From NCBI GenBank assembly GCA_964495805.1, contig CAZBWV010000037.1, forward strand, positions 36,935 through 100,934: 64,000 bases of DNA. Reading direction: 5' to 3'. A program made the translations under genes and the position numbers. Below, piece after piece: positions 1 through 8,748 of this stretch (its first letter is position 1; each line of letters starts with the position of its first letter). Below the pieces are notes generated by a model. It made no database searches and was not told where the DNA came from. It saw only the letters and a list, made by a program, of their open reading frames with translations. The stretch comes from JALXCH01 sp964495805 (GTDB lineage Bacteria > Calditrichota > Calditrichia > RBG-13-44-9).

Positions 1-2
1 TG

Positions 3-824
3 CCCGGACCAGGAAGACCGGGGATTGTTCATTGGCAGGATCATGACGGGAGCTGGGAATATTTCCGTGCCCGATGGATACCGTATCTGCCCAGTGATAA
101 TGTGTTCGATATCGAAATAACCGGCGATTCCGTGTGGTTTGCCACGGATTACGGATTAAGTTTGTACGATCAGCGGGAAGATCGCTGGCGAAATTTTACC
201 ATGAAACACGGGCTTTCCAGTATTGAACTCACCGATTTGGCGCTGTGGAACAATTTTTTATTAATTGGTACCCGGAACGGACTGAATGTTCTGCTTCTGG
301 ATTCAGCCAAAATTAAACGGGTAAAATATTCCAATGTGCGTCTGGCTACTATTTATCAAATTGCTGTTCAGGGAAATACTATCTGGATAGGTACCAATCG
401 TGGGATTTTTAAATCCACTGACCCGCTGGGAGTATGGCAGGCGGTTTCAGCCAGGACGGCTGTTCAGGATGTTCCGGTGACCGCTGTGGAAGCCTTTGGG
501 GATGAAGTGTGGTTTGCTTCACCCGGAGGCATTTTTTATTTGAACACGCGAACCAATCAATGGGAGGGGTTCCCCCAGATTGGGTTGGAGCTCCCCGGTC
601 CGTTCCAGGATCTGGCGGTAAACCAGAAAAGCGTATGGGTAAGCACCAGACAGGGTTTGTTAAAATACGATCGGGAACGAAAATACTGGCGTCTTTTTAC
701 CCGGGCAGATGGATTGTTGCACAACGTCTGCAATCGATTGTTGTTGGATGGCGATTACATCTGGATTGCAACTTTTCAGGGAATCTGTCAGTTTTACTGG
801 AATTCCCCAGACCGAATCGATTAA
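3..824 (+). CDS. Beta-propeller (two-component-regulator-propeller-like) protein, 5' partial
   Basis: The reading frame is open from the left window edge, so the N-terminus is missing and 273 residues are visible. The protein is built of repeats of about 40 residues with the pattern 'VWFAT..GLS.YD....W..FT...GL', for example VWFATDYGLSLYD, IWIGTNRGIF, VWVSTRQGLLKYD and IWIATFQGI. This is the Reg_prop type of beta-propeller blade. Such propellers usually form the extracytoplasmic sensor of hybrid histidine kinases or stand-alone secreted proteins. Here the frame stops just after a blade with no membrane segment or kinase domain following, so a secreted or lipoprotein propeller is more likely than a sensor kinase. 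The missing start prevents checking for a signal peptide. Confidence 0.75.
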   Translation, partial: PGPGRPGIVHWQDHDGSWEYFRARWIPYLPSDNVFDIEITGDSVWFATDYGLSLYDQREDRWRNFTMKHGLSSIELTDLALWNNFLLIGTRNGLNVLLLDSAKIKRVKYSNVRLATIYQIAVQGNTIWIGTNRGIFKSTDPLGVWQAVSARTAVQDVPVTAVEAFGDEVWFASPGGIFYLNTRTNQWEGFPQIGLELPGPFQDLAVNQKSVWVSTRQGLLKYDRERKYWRLFTRADGLLHNVCNRLLLDGDYIWIATFQGICQFYWNSPDRID

Positions 825-1189
825 AATATTTTTTATAATAATTCCGATTATTTTTTTTATTGAATTTTCCCCACCGCATCTTACTCACGGTTTACTTCGA
901 TATTAGCAAAAAAAAAATGAAAACATGCAAAATATTCCTTGAATTTGGTTTAAAATTTTATTATAATTTCGGAAATATCACTCTATGGTCTTTATCACAT
1001 AAAACCACAAAGGAATTGGACATCAATTAATTTTAATGAATTAATTGAATTTGTCTATTGGGGGAGAACGTTTTATCGCCATTGCCATACCTTTTAATCA
1101 TTTTACAGGGTATGGTAAGAACTATTTGGACTATCTCAAATTACCAAATAATTCATTAAACAAACTAATCTAAACAGGGGAGGTGTTCT
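825..1189. other. AT-rich intergenic region with two inverted repeats
   Basis: No gene is visible. A perfect 10-bp inverted repeat lies at 1023-1032/1039-1048 (tcaattaatt and its complement, 6-nt loop). A second hairpin lies at 1082-1091/1109-1118 (ttgccatacc / ggtatggtaa, one G-T pair). Neither is followed by a T-run, so they look more like operators or 5'-UTR structures of the downstream secreted-protein gene than terminators. The start at 1190 has a clear ribosome site (gggaggtg). Confidence 0.4.
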
Positions 1190-2416
1190 ATGAAACATGT
1201 TTTACTGTTTCTCATTTTATTTGTTTTCCTTGTTTTTGCCCAATGGCCCAGTGAGGTTATTATCACAGAGATTGCGGTGCATACCTGCTGTGTGGAGGAC
1301 AATAACGGCGAATGGTTTGAGTTGTGGAACAGCACCGATTCGGATATTGATATTAATGGTTGGCGGATACGGGATAACGGTTCCAATCTTCATGTAATTA
1401 ACAATGGTGGCCCGCTGATTATTCCGGCGAAGGGATTTCTGGTGTTGGGAAGAGAAGCTGATCCAGCGATTAATGGAGGATATACGTGCGACTATAAGTA
1501 CAAAGCATTTCAGTTGCACGGAACGGATGCCATTATATTAGAGAAACCGGATGGTTCCGGTGGCTGGATTGAGGTGGATCGTGTGGAATGGGATGACCAC
1601 GATCCGGCCTGGCCCAATCCCAATAATTGTGCATCCTTAACGCTAATTAACTTTACTTACGACAATAATAATCCAGCCAGCTGGACCACCGCTTCGATGC
1701 GACAACCCACTTATCCCGGGGGTTGTTCATTAGATATGGGGTCGCCTGGAACATTGGGCGCCGATCAGTCGCTACCGGTCGAAATAAGCACTTTTGAGAT
1801 ATGGCCAAGAGATAATCAAGCGGTGCTAAAATGGGTAACCGAGAGCGAGGTAAACAACCTGGGATTTGAAATCTGGCGTTCTCAATATCCTAACAGCGAT
1901 TATGTCAAAATTGCCGATTATCAAACAGTGGATCAGTTAAAAGGGCATATTTCTTCCAATCAGCGACACGAATACAGATATGTGGACAAATTGGTGGCAA
2001 ACGGGTTAACATATTGGTATAAGTTGGTGGATGTGGATTTAAATGGGCATCGCACTGAGCATGGGCCACTCTCAGTTACTCCCAATCCTCAGGGGACCAC
2101 GGTGAAAAATAAAGGAATTATACCGGGATCGTTTGCCCTGTATCCTAACTATCCTAATCCGTTCAACCCCAGTACGACTCTTCGCTTCGACATTCCTTCC
2201 ACACTACGGGGAATGATTCACATGGTGCTGGAGATTTATGATCCCAGTGGCAGCAAAGTGCGGACGTTGTATAATGGAGTGATTGCCCCGGGGAGCTATG
2301 AGTTAACATGGCATGGGGAAAACAGTGCGGGCAAACAGGTGAGTAGTGGTATCTATTTGGCGGTAATGCGTACGGAATTGTTTACCCGTACCGTGAAGAT
2401 GATGCTGATACGGTAA
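1190..2416 (+). CDS. Secreted lamin-tail-domain protein with YPNPFNP-type C-terminal tail
   Basis: This 408-residue protein has a signal peptide (about residues 1-17, hydrophobic LLFLILFVFLVFA, mature end near QWPSE). A lamin-tail domain (LTD) follows at roughly 18-185, marked by VIITEIAVH, GEWFELWN and INGWRIRDN. Residues about 197-305 form a conserved segment beginning LPVEISTFE, with WYKLVDVDLNG near its end. The tail from about 316 starts YPNYPNPFNP and ends in a FlgD/Por-type beta-sandwich (GSYELTWHGENSAG, SGIYLAVM). In FCB bacteria such tails act as type IX secretion sorting domains or surface-attachment modules; no secretion machinery is in this window. It is the first of three tandem paralogues. 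The ligand of the LTD is unknown. Confidence 0.8.
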   Translation: MKHVLLFLILFVFLVFAQWPSEVIITEIAVHTCCVEDNNGEWFELWNSTDSDIDINGWRIRDNGSNLHVINNGGPLIIPAKGFLVLGREADPAINGGYTCDYKYKAFQLHGTDAIILEKPDGSGGWIEVDRVEWDDHDPAWPNPNNCASLTLINFTYDNNNPASWTTASMRQPTYPGGCSLDMGSPGTLGADQSLPVEISTFEIWPRDNQAVLKWVTESEVNNLGFEIWRSQYPNSDYVKIADYQTVDQLKGHISSNQRHEYRYVDKLVANGLTYWYKLVDVDLNGHRTEHGPLSVTPNPQGTTVKNKGIIPGSFALYPNYPNPFNPSTTLRFDIPSTLRGMIHMVLEIYDPSGSKVRTLYNGVIAPGSYELTWHGENSAGKQVSSGIYLAVMRTELFTRTVKMMLIR

Positions 2417-2463
2417 AATATATTCTGATTAAAATAGTTCTATTCATACGAGATTTTGATTCA

Positions 2464-2500
2464 AAAATGCCTGGTTTGTAAGCACCAGGCATTTTGTATT
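2464..2500. terminator. Bidirectional rho-independent-type terminator
   Basis: A perfect 12-bp stem (aaaatgcctggt at 2464-2475, complement at 2484-2495) with an 8-nt loop. It is A-rich on its left arm and T-rich on its right, and sits 48 bases after the stop of the first lamin-tail gene. Confidence 0.75.
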
Positions 2501-2727
2501 AGAAATTTTAATTTAAAAATTACTACATTATTTGCTTAATAATAATAGGCTCATAAACTATTAAATTTTTTATATATTTAGTAGCAAATTTAAATATTCT
2601 GGTTAAATAAAATAGTACTTGAAATTTTGGAATATAACATTAAATTCTATATACAATTGATCTATTATTTTTTAGAAATTTTATCATTACAAATATTTAT
2701 TAAAATAATTTAATAGGAGAAACTAAG
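2500..2727. other. Very AT-rich spacer before the second lamin-tail gene
   Basis: No gene is seen. The stretch is strikingly AT-rich compared with the rest of the window, and the same composition continues into the first third of the gene starting at 2728. Together they may mark one imported segment. A ribosome site (taggaga, 2713-2719) precedes the start. Confidence 0.5.
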
Positions 2728-3924
2728 ATGAAAAAAGTTATAGTACTTTTATGTTTTTTTTATTTTAGTTTTTCTTATGGCCAATTATATATAAGTGAAG
2801 TTTCTGATGCAAATAGTTACAATAATGAATTCTTAGAGATTTATAATAATAGTGATTCTCCAATTGATTTAACAGGTTACAAGTTGATAAGAGTAGATAC
2901 TGATGGATTATATGTTTTTGATTTTGGAGAAGATGAAAGTAATGGGGGTGATTTAATAATTCAAGCAAAAAATTTTTTAATAGTTGCTAGAGGAAATACA
3001 AAATCGGATTTTGAAAGTGAGTGGGGAAGTCTGCCTACAGGAGTAGCTTATAATAGTGGGAATACAAGTTTATATTTTGGAACCAGCGTTCAAAGACGCT
3101 GGAAATTACGTTCAAACGATGGAACCTCCAATAAAGATGATGGTACTTTGTTAGATGATACTTATCAGGTGGTTGGGGGCAGTGGCAAAAGACATTATAA
3201 AGAGAATATCGGTGGTGCCTGGATTGAAGAGAGTAGTTCAACAGCCACTCCTGGCTCTTTCGATAGTGATCAATCGTTACCCATTTCACTGGTTTCTTTT
3301 CGAGCAGATTTGATTAATAATGCTATTAGAATAACCTGGACCACCCAATCCGAGATGGATAATGCTGGCTTTGAGATTTTGCGTTCCACCTCCCGAGAAG
3401 GGGAGTATCGGATTATTACGAGTTATTTAAATAATCCTGCACTTCTGGGACAGGGTAATTCCAACTATGAGCATCGATATTCATTCGTCGATCGGAATGT
3501 CATTCCTGGTCAAACTTACTGGTACAAGTTGGTGGATGTGGATTTCAATGGTGATAAAATGTATCATGGACCTATTTCGGCAACTGTTCCCATGAATGGT
3601 CAGATTGTTCATGTGTCTTCGAAATTACCCAACAATTTTCGGCTCTATCCTAATTATCCTAATCCATTTAACCCCACTACGACTTTGAAATTTGACATTC
3701 CCGACCTGGATCACGGTGCCCCGGTGAAAGTGAGTCTGGTGATTTACAACAGCTTGGGTGAAGTAGTTAAGGAATTTTATAACGGTCCGTTAAGCGCCGG
3801 TACCTTCCAGGTGATCTGGGATGGTCGAAACCAGCAGGGTGTCAGCCAGCCTTCCGGAATTTATTACGCTGTATTACACGCAGATTATTTTACCAGTACA
3901 ATGAAAATGATTTTACTTAAATAA
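2728..3924 (+). CDS. Secreted lamin-tail-domain protein, paralogue 2, with compositionally mosaic gene
   Basis: This 398-residue protein has the same architecture as its upstream neighbour: signal peptide (about 1-18, VIVLLCFFYFSFSYG), lamin-tail domain (about 20-165; LYISEVSDAN, NEFLEIYNNS, IDLTGYKLI), a shared middle segment starting LPISLVSFRA (about 185-295), and a YPNYPNPFNP tail from about 307. The first 110-150 codons use mostly A/T-ending codons (tta, ata, aat, aaa), unlike the C-terminal half, whose codon use and sequence match the neighbours. The LTD is probably acquired or exchanged from an AT-rich relative and joined to the resident tail. The shared tail implies export and surface attachment by the same route as its neighbours; the ligand is unknown. 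Confidence 0.8.
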   Translation: MKKVIVLLCFFYFSFSYGQLYISEVSDANSYNNEFLEIYNNSDSPIDLTGYKLIRVDTDGLYVFDFGEDESNGGDLIIQAKNFLIVARGNTKSDFESEWGSLPTGVAYNSGNTSLYFGTSVQRRWKLRSNDGTSNKDDGTLLDDTYQVVGGSGKRHYKENIGGAWIEESSSTATPGSFDSDQSLPISLVSFRADLINNAIRITWTTQSEMDNAGFEILRSTSREGEYRIITSYLNNPALLGQGNSNYEHRYSFVDRNVIPGQTYWYKLVDVDFNGDKMYHGPISATVPMNGQIVHVSSKLPNNFRLYPNYPNPFNPTTTLKFDIPDLDHGAPVKVSLVIYNSLGEVVKEFYNGPLSAGTFQVIWDGRNQQGVSQPSGIYYAVLHADYFTSTMKMILLK

Positions 3925-3959
3925 TTTTCATTAATTTAACTAATTGATGGAGGTATATT

Positions 3960-6089
3960 ATGAGAAAAGCGCTATTAATGGTTCTGGGATTACTATTGAT
4001 CATGTCTGTTTCAGTTTTTTCTCAAACAGACATTATTTCCAATGGTGGATTTGAAAATTGGACGGTGAACGGTGCGGGTGGTCCACCGGATGCCTGGGAT
4101 TTATCGAGCTCGAGTGTCACGGCATCTCAAGAAGCTACCAATGTTCACACAGGTACATATGCTGTAAATCTCACCTGGACAACGACTTCGACGGAACGTT
4201 TTGAGCAAATTATTAATGTTACCAGTGGTCTCGATTATCAGTTCAAATTTTACGCGTTGGATAATGATCCGGGTGGAAGAGTTCGTGTAACAATACGCTG
4301 GTACGATGGAACAGGAAGTTTGATTTCTGGATATTATGGTGCTTATTCCTCCGATTCACCAGATTGGCAGCTTATTGATTCTGGTATTCAAACAGCTCCG
4401 GCTAACGCTGTTACAGCACATGTGGAAATTCGCGTTTACGATGTTTCAGGAAGTTGGTCCGGAAGTGCTACGGTTTATGTGGATGATGCCGTATTTTTAG
4501 AATATTCCACTCAGAATCTTACCATCTCCAACGTCACCCGGGAAGTTGTTGTCCCAACATCCTCCCAGGATTTAATGGTAAATTGTGATGTGACTGGCGG
4601 TACACCACCTTATACCGTTCTGCTGAAATACAGCGTTAACGGAGTTCCCCAGCCCGATGTCACAATGACAAACATTGCCGGGGATACATACAGTGGGACT
4701 ATTCCTGCTCAGGTCGATGGTGCCCGGGTGGAATACTATATTGAAGCAAGTGATGCTGCCAAAACTACCACCACAAGCAGTACTTATGGACTCTTCTGGG
4801 GTACCAGTCCTATCTCCTCCGGCACAAACGGAATTAAAGAAGTGGATGCAAGTGGAGTGCTGAAATATACGGATTACTACGCACGTGTCACCGGTGTGGC
4901 CACGGTGGGCAGTGGAATATTTACTACAACCAGCCTGGATGTGTATATTCAAGATGCTTTTGGTGGTATTGATGTCTTCAAATGGGGGGCGACCTCTCCC
5001 ACGATTATCGAAGGCAATAGTTATACTGTTGTGGGAAAAATAACCCAATACAACGGAAAGGCAGAAATTATTCCGGATGATGCCGATAATGATATTACCG
5101 ATAACGGTGCTGTGGGAACCCCCAGTCCGCTTATCAAAACCATTGATGAATTGCTGGCCAATCCGGAAGCGTACGAAGGAATGCTGATAGGAATTATGCA
5201 TTTAAATAAGGATAGTGGTTCGTGGCCCTCTTCCGGAAGCAATGGTACATTGGTGATGAACGATGGGAGCACCAATAATTTGAATATGTACATCGATAAA
5301 GATACGGACCTGGATGACAATCCCGAACCTGTCTGGCCGAAGGATGTGGTGGGAATTTTCAACCAGTACGATACCAGTTCTCCCTATGATGAGGGATATC
5401 AGATTGTTCCGCGTTCTTACAACGATATTCATAACGATGGTTCTCTTCCGGTCAGTTTAACCTCCTTTACGGCGCAAGCGGGAAATAATCAGGTGACACT
5501 GCAGTGGATCACTGAGAGTGAAGTGAACAATGTCGGTTTCGAAATTTTACGGGCTACCAGCGAAGATGGGGATTACACAGTGATTTCCAGTTATGAGAAT
5601 AATCCCGCATTAAAGGGACATCTCACTTCCAACACCCGCCATGTATATCAGTTTACCGATCGCCTGGTAATGAATGGAATCACTTATTGGTATAAACTGG
5701 TGGACGTGGATCTGAATGGACGTCGTAATGTTCATGGACCACTGGCCGTCACACCCAACGAAGCTGGTTCAAACATTACCCATACCGGCAATATTCCGCA
5801 GAAGTATGCGCTGTATCCCAACTATCCCAATCCCTTCAACCCGGGAACCACACTGAAGTTTGATATTCCTGCGTCACGTACCTCCATGGTACAAGCTTCA
5901 CTGGTGGTTTATAATGCACTGGGCCAGCAGGTAAAAGTGCTTTACAAAGGTCAGATTGCACCGGGAAGCTATCGTCTTTACTGGGATGGAACCAATCAGA
6001 ATGGTAAACCACTCTCCAGTGGTATTTACTATGCTGTGCTGAAAACGGATCGCTTTACCAAGAGCGTAAAGATGATTCTGATGAAATAA
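3960..6089 (+). CDS. Secreted multidomain protein (carbohydrate-binding-like, OB-fold-like, YPNPFNP tail)
   Basis: This 709-residue protein begins with a signal peptide (about 1-21, ending VSVFSQ). Residues about 23-180 look like a carbohydrate-binding-type jelly roll (NGGFENWTV, ATVYVDDAVF). About 185-275 is an Ig-like domain. About 285-490 resembles the OB-fold/DUF5689-type domain of extracellular nucleases and related proteins (YYARVTGVATVGSG, YIQDAFGGIDVF, YTVVGKITQYNGKAEI). From about 497 the sequence matches the middle segment and tail of the two upstream proteins (LPVSLTSFTA, WYKLVDVDLNGRR, YPNYPNPFNP at about 619). No catalytic nuclease motif is seen, so a binding or adhesion role is as likely as an enzymatic one. 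It closes the tandem set, 36 bases after its neighbour, and is followed by a terminator. Confidence 0.75.
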   Translation: MRKALLMVLGLLLIMSVSVFSQTDIISNGGFENWTVNGAGGPPDAWDLSSSSVTASQEATNVHTGTYAVNLTWTTTSTERFEQIINVTSGLDYQFKFYALDNDPGGRVRVTIRWYDGTGSLISGYYGAYSSDSPDWQLIDSGIQTAPANAVTAHVEIRVYDVSGSWSGSATVYVDDAVFLEYSTQNLTISNVTREVVVPTSSQDLMVNCDVTGGTPPYTVLLKYSVNGVPQPDVTMTNIAGDTYSGTIPAQVDGARVEYYIEASDAAKTTTTSSTYGLFWGTSPISSGTNGIKEVDASGVLKYTDYYARVTGVATVGSGIFTTTSLDVYIQDAFGGIDVFKWGATSPTIIEGNSYTVVGKITQYNGKAEIIPDDADNDITDNGAVGTPSPLIKTIDELLANPEAYEGMLIGIMHLNKDSGSWPSSGSNGTLVMNDGSTNNLNMYIDKDTDLDDNPEPVWPKDVVGIFNQYDTSSPYDEGYQIVPRSYNDIHNDGSLPVSLTSFTAQAGNNQVTLQWITESEVNNVGFEILRATSEDGDYTVISSYENNPALKGHLTSNTRHVYQFTDRLVMNGITYWYKLVDVDLNGRRNVHGPLAVTPNEAGSNITHTGNIPQKYALYPNYPNPFNPGTTLKFDIPASRTSMVQASLVVYNALGQQVKVLYKGQIAPGSYRLYWDGTNQNGKPLSSGIYYAVLKTDRFTKSVKMILMK

Positions 6090-6110
6090 GAACGGGTTAT
6101 TTTTCGTTTT

Positions 6111-6150
6111 AACCGCCGATGTTTCCCTCCGGGAAGGTCGGCGGTTTTTT
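6111..6150 (+). terminator. Rho-independent terminator
   Basis: Stem aaccgccga (6111-6119) with tcggcggtt (6138-6146), an inner ccc/ggg pairing in the loop, and a T-run to 6150. It follows the third secreted paralogue. Confidence 0.85.
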
Positions 6151-6270
6151 ATTTCAATAAAAAATAATGATGAACATCGGAGTGATTTATTGTGCGAATT
6201 CAATTAGAAATCTTAAAATAAAAGGTGTAGCCCACACCATGCAGTGTAGGAGCACAGCTCATAGCACACG

Positions 6271-6322
6271 GTGCAGGCACACAGTGCAGGCACACAGTGC
6301 AGGCACACAGTGCAGGCACACA
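6271..6322. repeat. 13-bp tandem repeat, four exact copies
   Basis: Unit gtgcaggcacaca at 6271, 6284, 6297 and 6310, followed by a decayed start of a fifth copy (gtgtaaag). Degenerate copies lie just upstream. A short perfect minisatellite of this kind is a likely length-variable site. It is too short and lacks spacers, so it is not a CRISPR. Confidence 0.9.
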
Positions 6323-6558
6323 GTGTAAAGTATTTCCTATGGAAAAATCGGTTTTGAATCAAGGCGTTCAACTTTCATTCTCGTTGAGTGACCGGATTTA
6401 GTCCGATGGTTAAGTCCTATACATACCGGTTGACCGCTTTTTAGAGTTAATAACCCAACGGGTTGTGCTGAGGATTGAGGATGAATAAACGTCCCGCAAA
6501 TCAGTAGTTTAGTTTTAACCTGGGTTTACGATAATAGGATAAAAATCACGGAGGATAC

Positions 6559-7521
6559 ATGCGGGAACTCATTGGATTTCGGCAGTACCTGAAGAGCGAA
6601 CAGAGTCATCAGGATCTGAAAAATCTTATCCTGAAAAGTGTTCAGGCAGTGGAACAGGGACGCAAGGAAACAGAATTTCATATTGCCATTTGCGGGGAGG
6701 ACCCCGGTGAATTTTTAAGGCAACAGGATTTGCTTAAGCATGTTCAGTTGTTTGATTATGCACGGTATCGATTTTCTCCTAACCAACTGGTAAAGCACTT
6801 TGTGGGGGATTATCCCAACGGTAGTTCAGTCAAAATTATTTACTATTCACCGTATCCGGAAGGGCTTACTTATCCCATTGATTTATTCACTCAGATTGCC
6901 GTTTTTTTGAATTTCGATCATTTAGGGGTAAGCGATTCCGATTTTCAGATTCCGTTTGATGAGATGCTGCGAGCAGCTGATTTCCATCGGGAGCATGCTG
7001 TTCCCAACGTTCCGGTGATTACTTTTCCTCGCCGCAAACGTCGCGGTCTGGATGCGGAAAATTATCCCATCAATCGCTGGGCAATGGAGGATATCGAAAA
7101 TCTGTATGTTTATTTTTTAAGCAATATCCGGTTTCTGGATATGAAGCTGGATATTCAATCCGGTTTGTTTTTTACGAATCGTCGGGCTAACCTGCAACTG
7201 GATTTTAATCGGGTTGGGAAATGGGTGGGAACTTTGCATGTGGCGATTGCTTTACTTCGTGATCCCAACATTCAGGTGTTTCAGGTGGATGTGAATACCC
7301 GTATGCAGGAAGATTCCACCATTAGTTTCCAGGTACAGTGCCGAAAGATAGATGAGCTATACGATTATTACCTGATCCCGATGGAAAACATCATTCGCAT
7401 TGCCATGGACAATCCCAGGAAATACTTAATGAACGATTGGAATCGCGGCTTATCTCGAAAACAGATTCAGGAAAAATTAGAACACATTTTTCAGGCCTAT
7501 CTGGAATTTAAACAACATTAG
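6559..7521 (+). CDS. Orphan protein, possible GT-A-fold glycosyltransferase-like
   Basis: A soluble 320-residue protein that I do not recognise by family. The centre has a hydrophobic strand then DSD (D126, D128), about 45 residues later a basic PRRKRRG stretch, then DIQSG at about 198. The order DxD, basic patch, D-x-(Q/S)-G resembles dolichol-phosphate-mannose-synthase-like GT2 enzymes, but the usual N-terminal nucleotide-binding pattern is not clear, so the assignment is tentative. No signal peptide or membrane helix is seen. It is a monocistron with a good ribosome site (ggagga) and is followed by a small stem and T-run. It is not obviously linked to the DUF1848 gene downstream. Call: hypothetical protein. 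Confidence 0.6.
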   Translation: MRELIGFRQYLKSEQSHQDLKNLILKSVQAVEQGRKETEFHIAICGEDPGEFLRQQDLLKHVQLFDYARYRFSPNQLVKHFVGDYPNGSSVKIIYYSPYPEGLTYPIDLFTQIAVFLNFDHLGVSDSDFQIPFDEMLRAADFHREHAVPNVPVITFPRRKRRGLDAENYPINRWAMEDIENLYVYFLSNIRFLDMKLDIQSGLFFTNRRANLQLDFNRVGKWVGTLHVAIALLRDPNIQVFQVDVNTRMQEDSTISFQVQCRKIDELYDYYLIPMENIIRIAMDNPRKYLMNDWNRGLSRKQIQEKLEHIFQAYLEFKQH

Positions 7522-7544
7522 CCATCTGGTTCAGCAGGCGGGCC

Positions 7545-7565
7545 AGATAAACAGTTATCTTTTTT
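7545..7565 (+). terminator. Weak AT-rich terminator-like hairpin
   Basis: Six-bp stem agataa (7545-7550)/ttatct (7555-7560) followed by five T. It is close behind the orphan gene. The stem is weak, so confidence is low. Confidence 0.35.
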
Positions 7566-7621
7566 CTGGATTCCGGTTTTGGAATCCGTTACATTCCTTC
7601 GACGAAAAATATTCATTTTCT

Positions 7622-8449
7622 ATGCATACAGTTATTTCTGCCAGCAGACGTACCGATATCCCAGCGTTTTATTTACCCTGGTTTATGGAGAAAATTAAAC
7701 AGGGGTACGTGGATGTTCCGAATCCTCTGAATCGCAAACAGGTGAAGCGGGTATCCCTTTCTCCCCGGGATGTTGCCTGGATTGTTTTCTGGTCCCGCAA
7801 TTTCGGGCCGTTTCTAAAACATCACACTTTTTTTAATTTGTACCAGTTATATTTCCATTTTACCATTAATCCTCCCGATGCGTTACTGGAACCGCAAATG
7901 TTACCTCCCTCCATGGCTTTTAAGCAACTGGAAAAACTGGTGCAGCTGTACGGACCGGAGATGATTGTATGGCGGTACGATCCGCTGGTATTTTACCGAA
8001 AAAATGGAGAATTGCAGACCAACCATCGGATTAGCATTTTTCGGGATTATCTACGAATTGCCAGTTCGCTGGGGCTGGATCGCTGTTACATAAGCATTGC
8101 TCACATCTACCCCAAAATGATACGACGGGCACGCTCCATTCCCGATTTCGAATTTGTGGAATTGGCGCTGGAACAGAAGCTGCAAATTCTCTCCGAAATG
8201 GTGGATGTGGCTTCTATTTTTGGTGTTCAACTGTACAGTTGTTCGAACAAAAAGCTGTTGAAAGTGCCGGGGCTGAAGCCCGGAAGTTGTATCAACGGCC
8301 GATTACTGAATCGACTGGGGTTCCACCGCGTGAGTGAACGTCGGGCACCAACCCGTCCTGATTGTGGATGCACTGCTTCCATCGATGTGGGAGACTATGT
8401 CAAAACTCCGTGCAAATACCGCTGCCTTTACTGTTATGCCCGTCCCTGA
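7622..8449 (+). CDS. DUF1848 family protein
   Basis: A 275-residue protein that opens with SASRRTDIPAF and has the FWSRN and WRYDP blocks typical of the DUF1848 family. It ends in a cysteine-rich tail (CGCTASIDVGDY ... CKYRCLYCYA). The CxxxCxxC-like spacing near the end recalls an iron-sulphur site of radical-SAM-like proteins, placed at the C-terminus rather than the usual N-terminus. The family has no established biochemical role. No strong Shine-Dalgarno sequence precedes the ATG. It appears to be transcribed on its own. The family name is from recognisable motifs; any metal cluster is inferred. Confidence 0.75.
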   Translation: MHTVISASRRTDIPAFYLPWFMEKIKQGYVDVPNPLNRKQVKRVSLSPRDVAWIVFWSRNFGPFLKHHTFFNLYQLYFHFTINPPDALLEPQMLPPSMAFKQLEKLVQLYGPEMIVWRYDPLVFYRKNGELQTNHRISIFRDYLRIASSLGLDRCYISIAHIYPKMIRRARSIPDFEFVELALEQKLQILSEMVDVASIFGVQLYSCSNKKLLKVPGLKPGSCINGRLLNRLGFHRVSERRAPTRPDCGCTASIDVGDYVKTPCKYRCLYCYARP

Positions 8450-8748
8450 ATCCTGAACCTTCTAATGAATGGTCACGGCTTTCTTCTCTTTTTCCTTTTT
8501 ATCTTTTATTAATCTTTGAAATGATTTTCAGCTTTTCTCATCTCTCTGTACAATCAGTTTGCATAGAGACAACTCAACTGGTTTATGAACGCAACTTTTT
8601 CCTCAAAAAGAAATTTTTATTCTTTTGCAATTTGCCGTCGGGAATATTAAATTTACCAGCTAAAAATTATTACAAAAAGTTGAAAAATATGTTAAAATAT
8701 TAACCATAAGTTGATCGAAACGGTTTAAACCTTAAGGAGGATGTGAAG
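8450..8748 (+). promoter_or_regulatory. Leader and candidate promoter of ppdK
   Basis: No gene is seen; the first part is pyrimidine-rich. A candidate sigma-70-like promoter is ttacaa (8670-8675), 17-bp spacer, taaaat (8693-8698). A strong ribosome site aaggagg (8734-8740) lies 8 bases before the ATG at 8749. Confidence 0.4.

Larger units (their letters stand above)
6090..6558. other. Intergenic region with terminator and minisatellite
   Basis: Besides the terminator and the 13-bp tandem repeat listed separately, the region holds degenerate relatives of the repeat (6225-6270, gtgtagcccacacc... type). From about 6330 to 6540 there is plain sequence with no convincing ORF. A good ribosome site (ggagga) precedes the gene at 6559. 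Confidence 0.5.

Noticed and set aside
4572..5201. 209-residue minus-strand open frame
   Set aside because: Antisense to the third secreted paralogue, no start signals or domain.
6240..6330. Possible CRISPR array
   Set aside because: 13-bp units are directly adjacent with no spacers, so it is a minisatellite.
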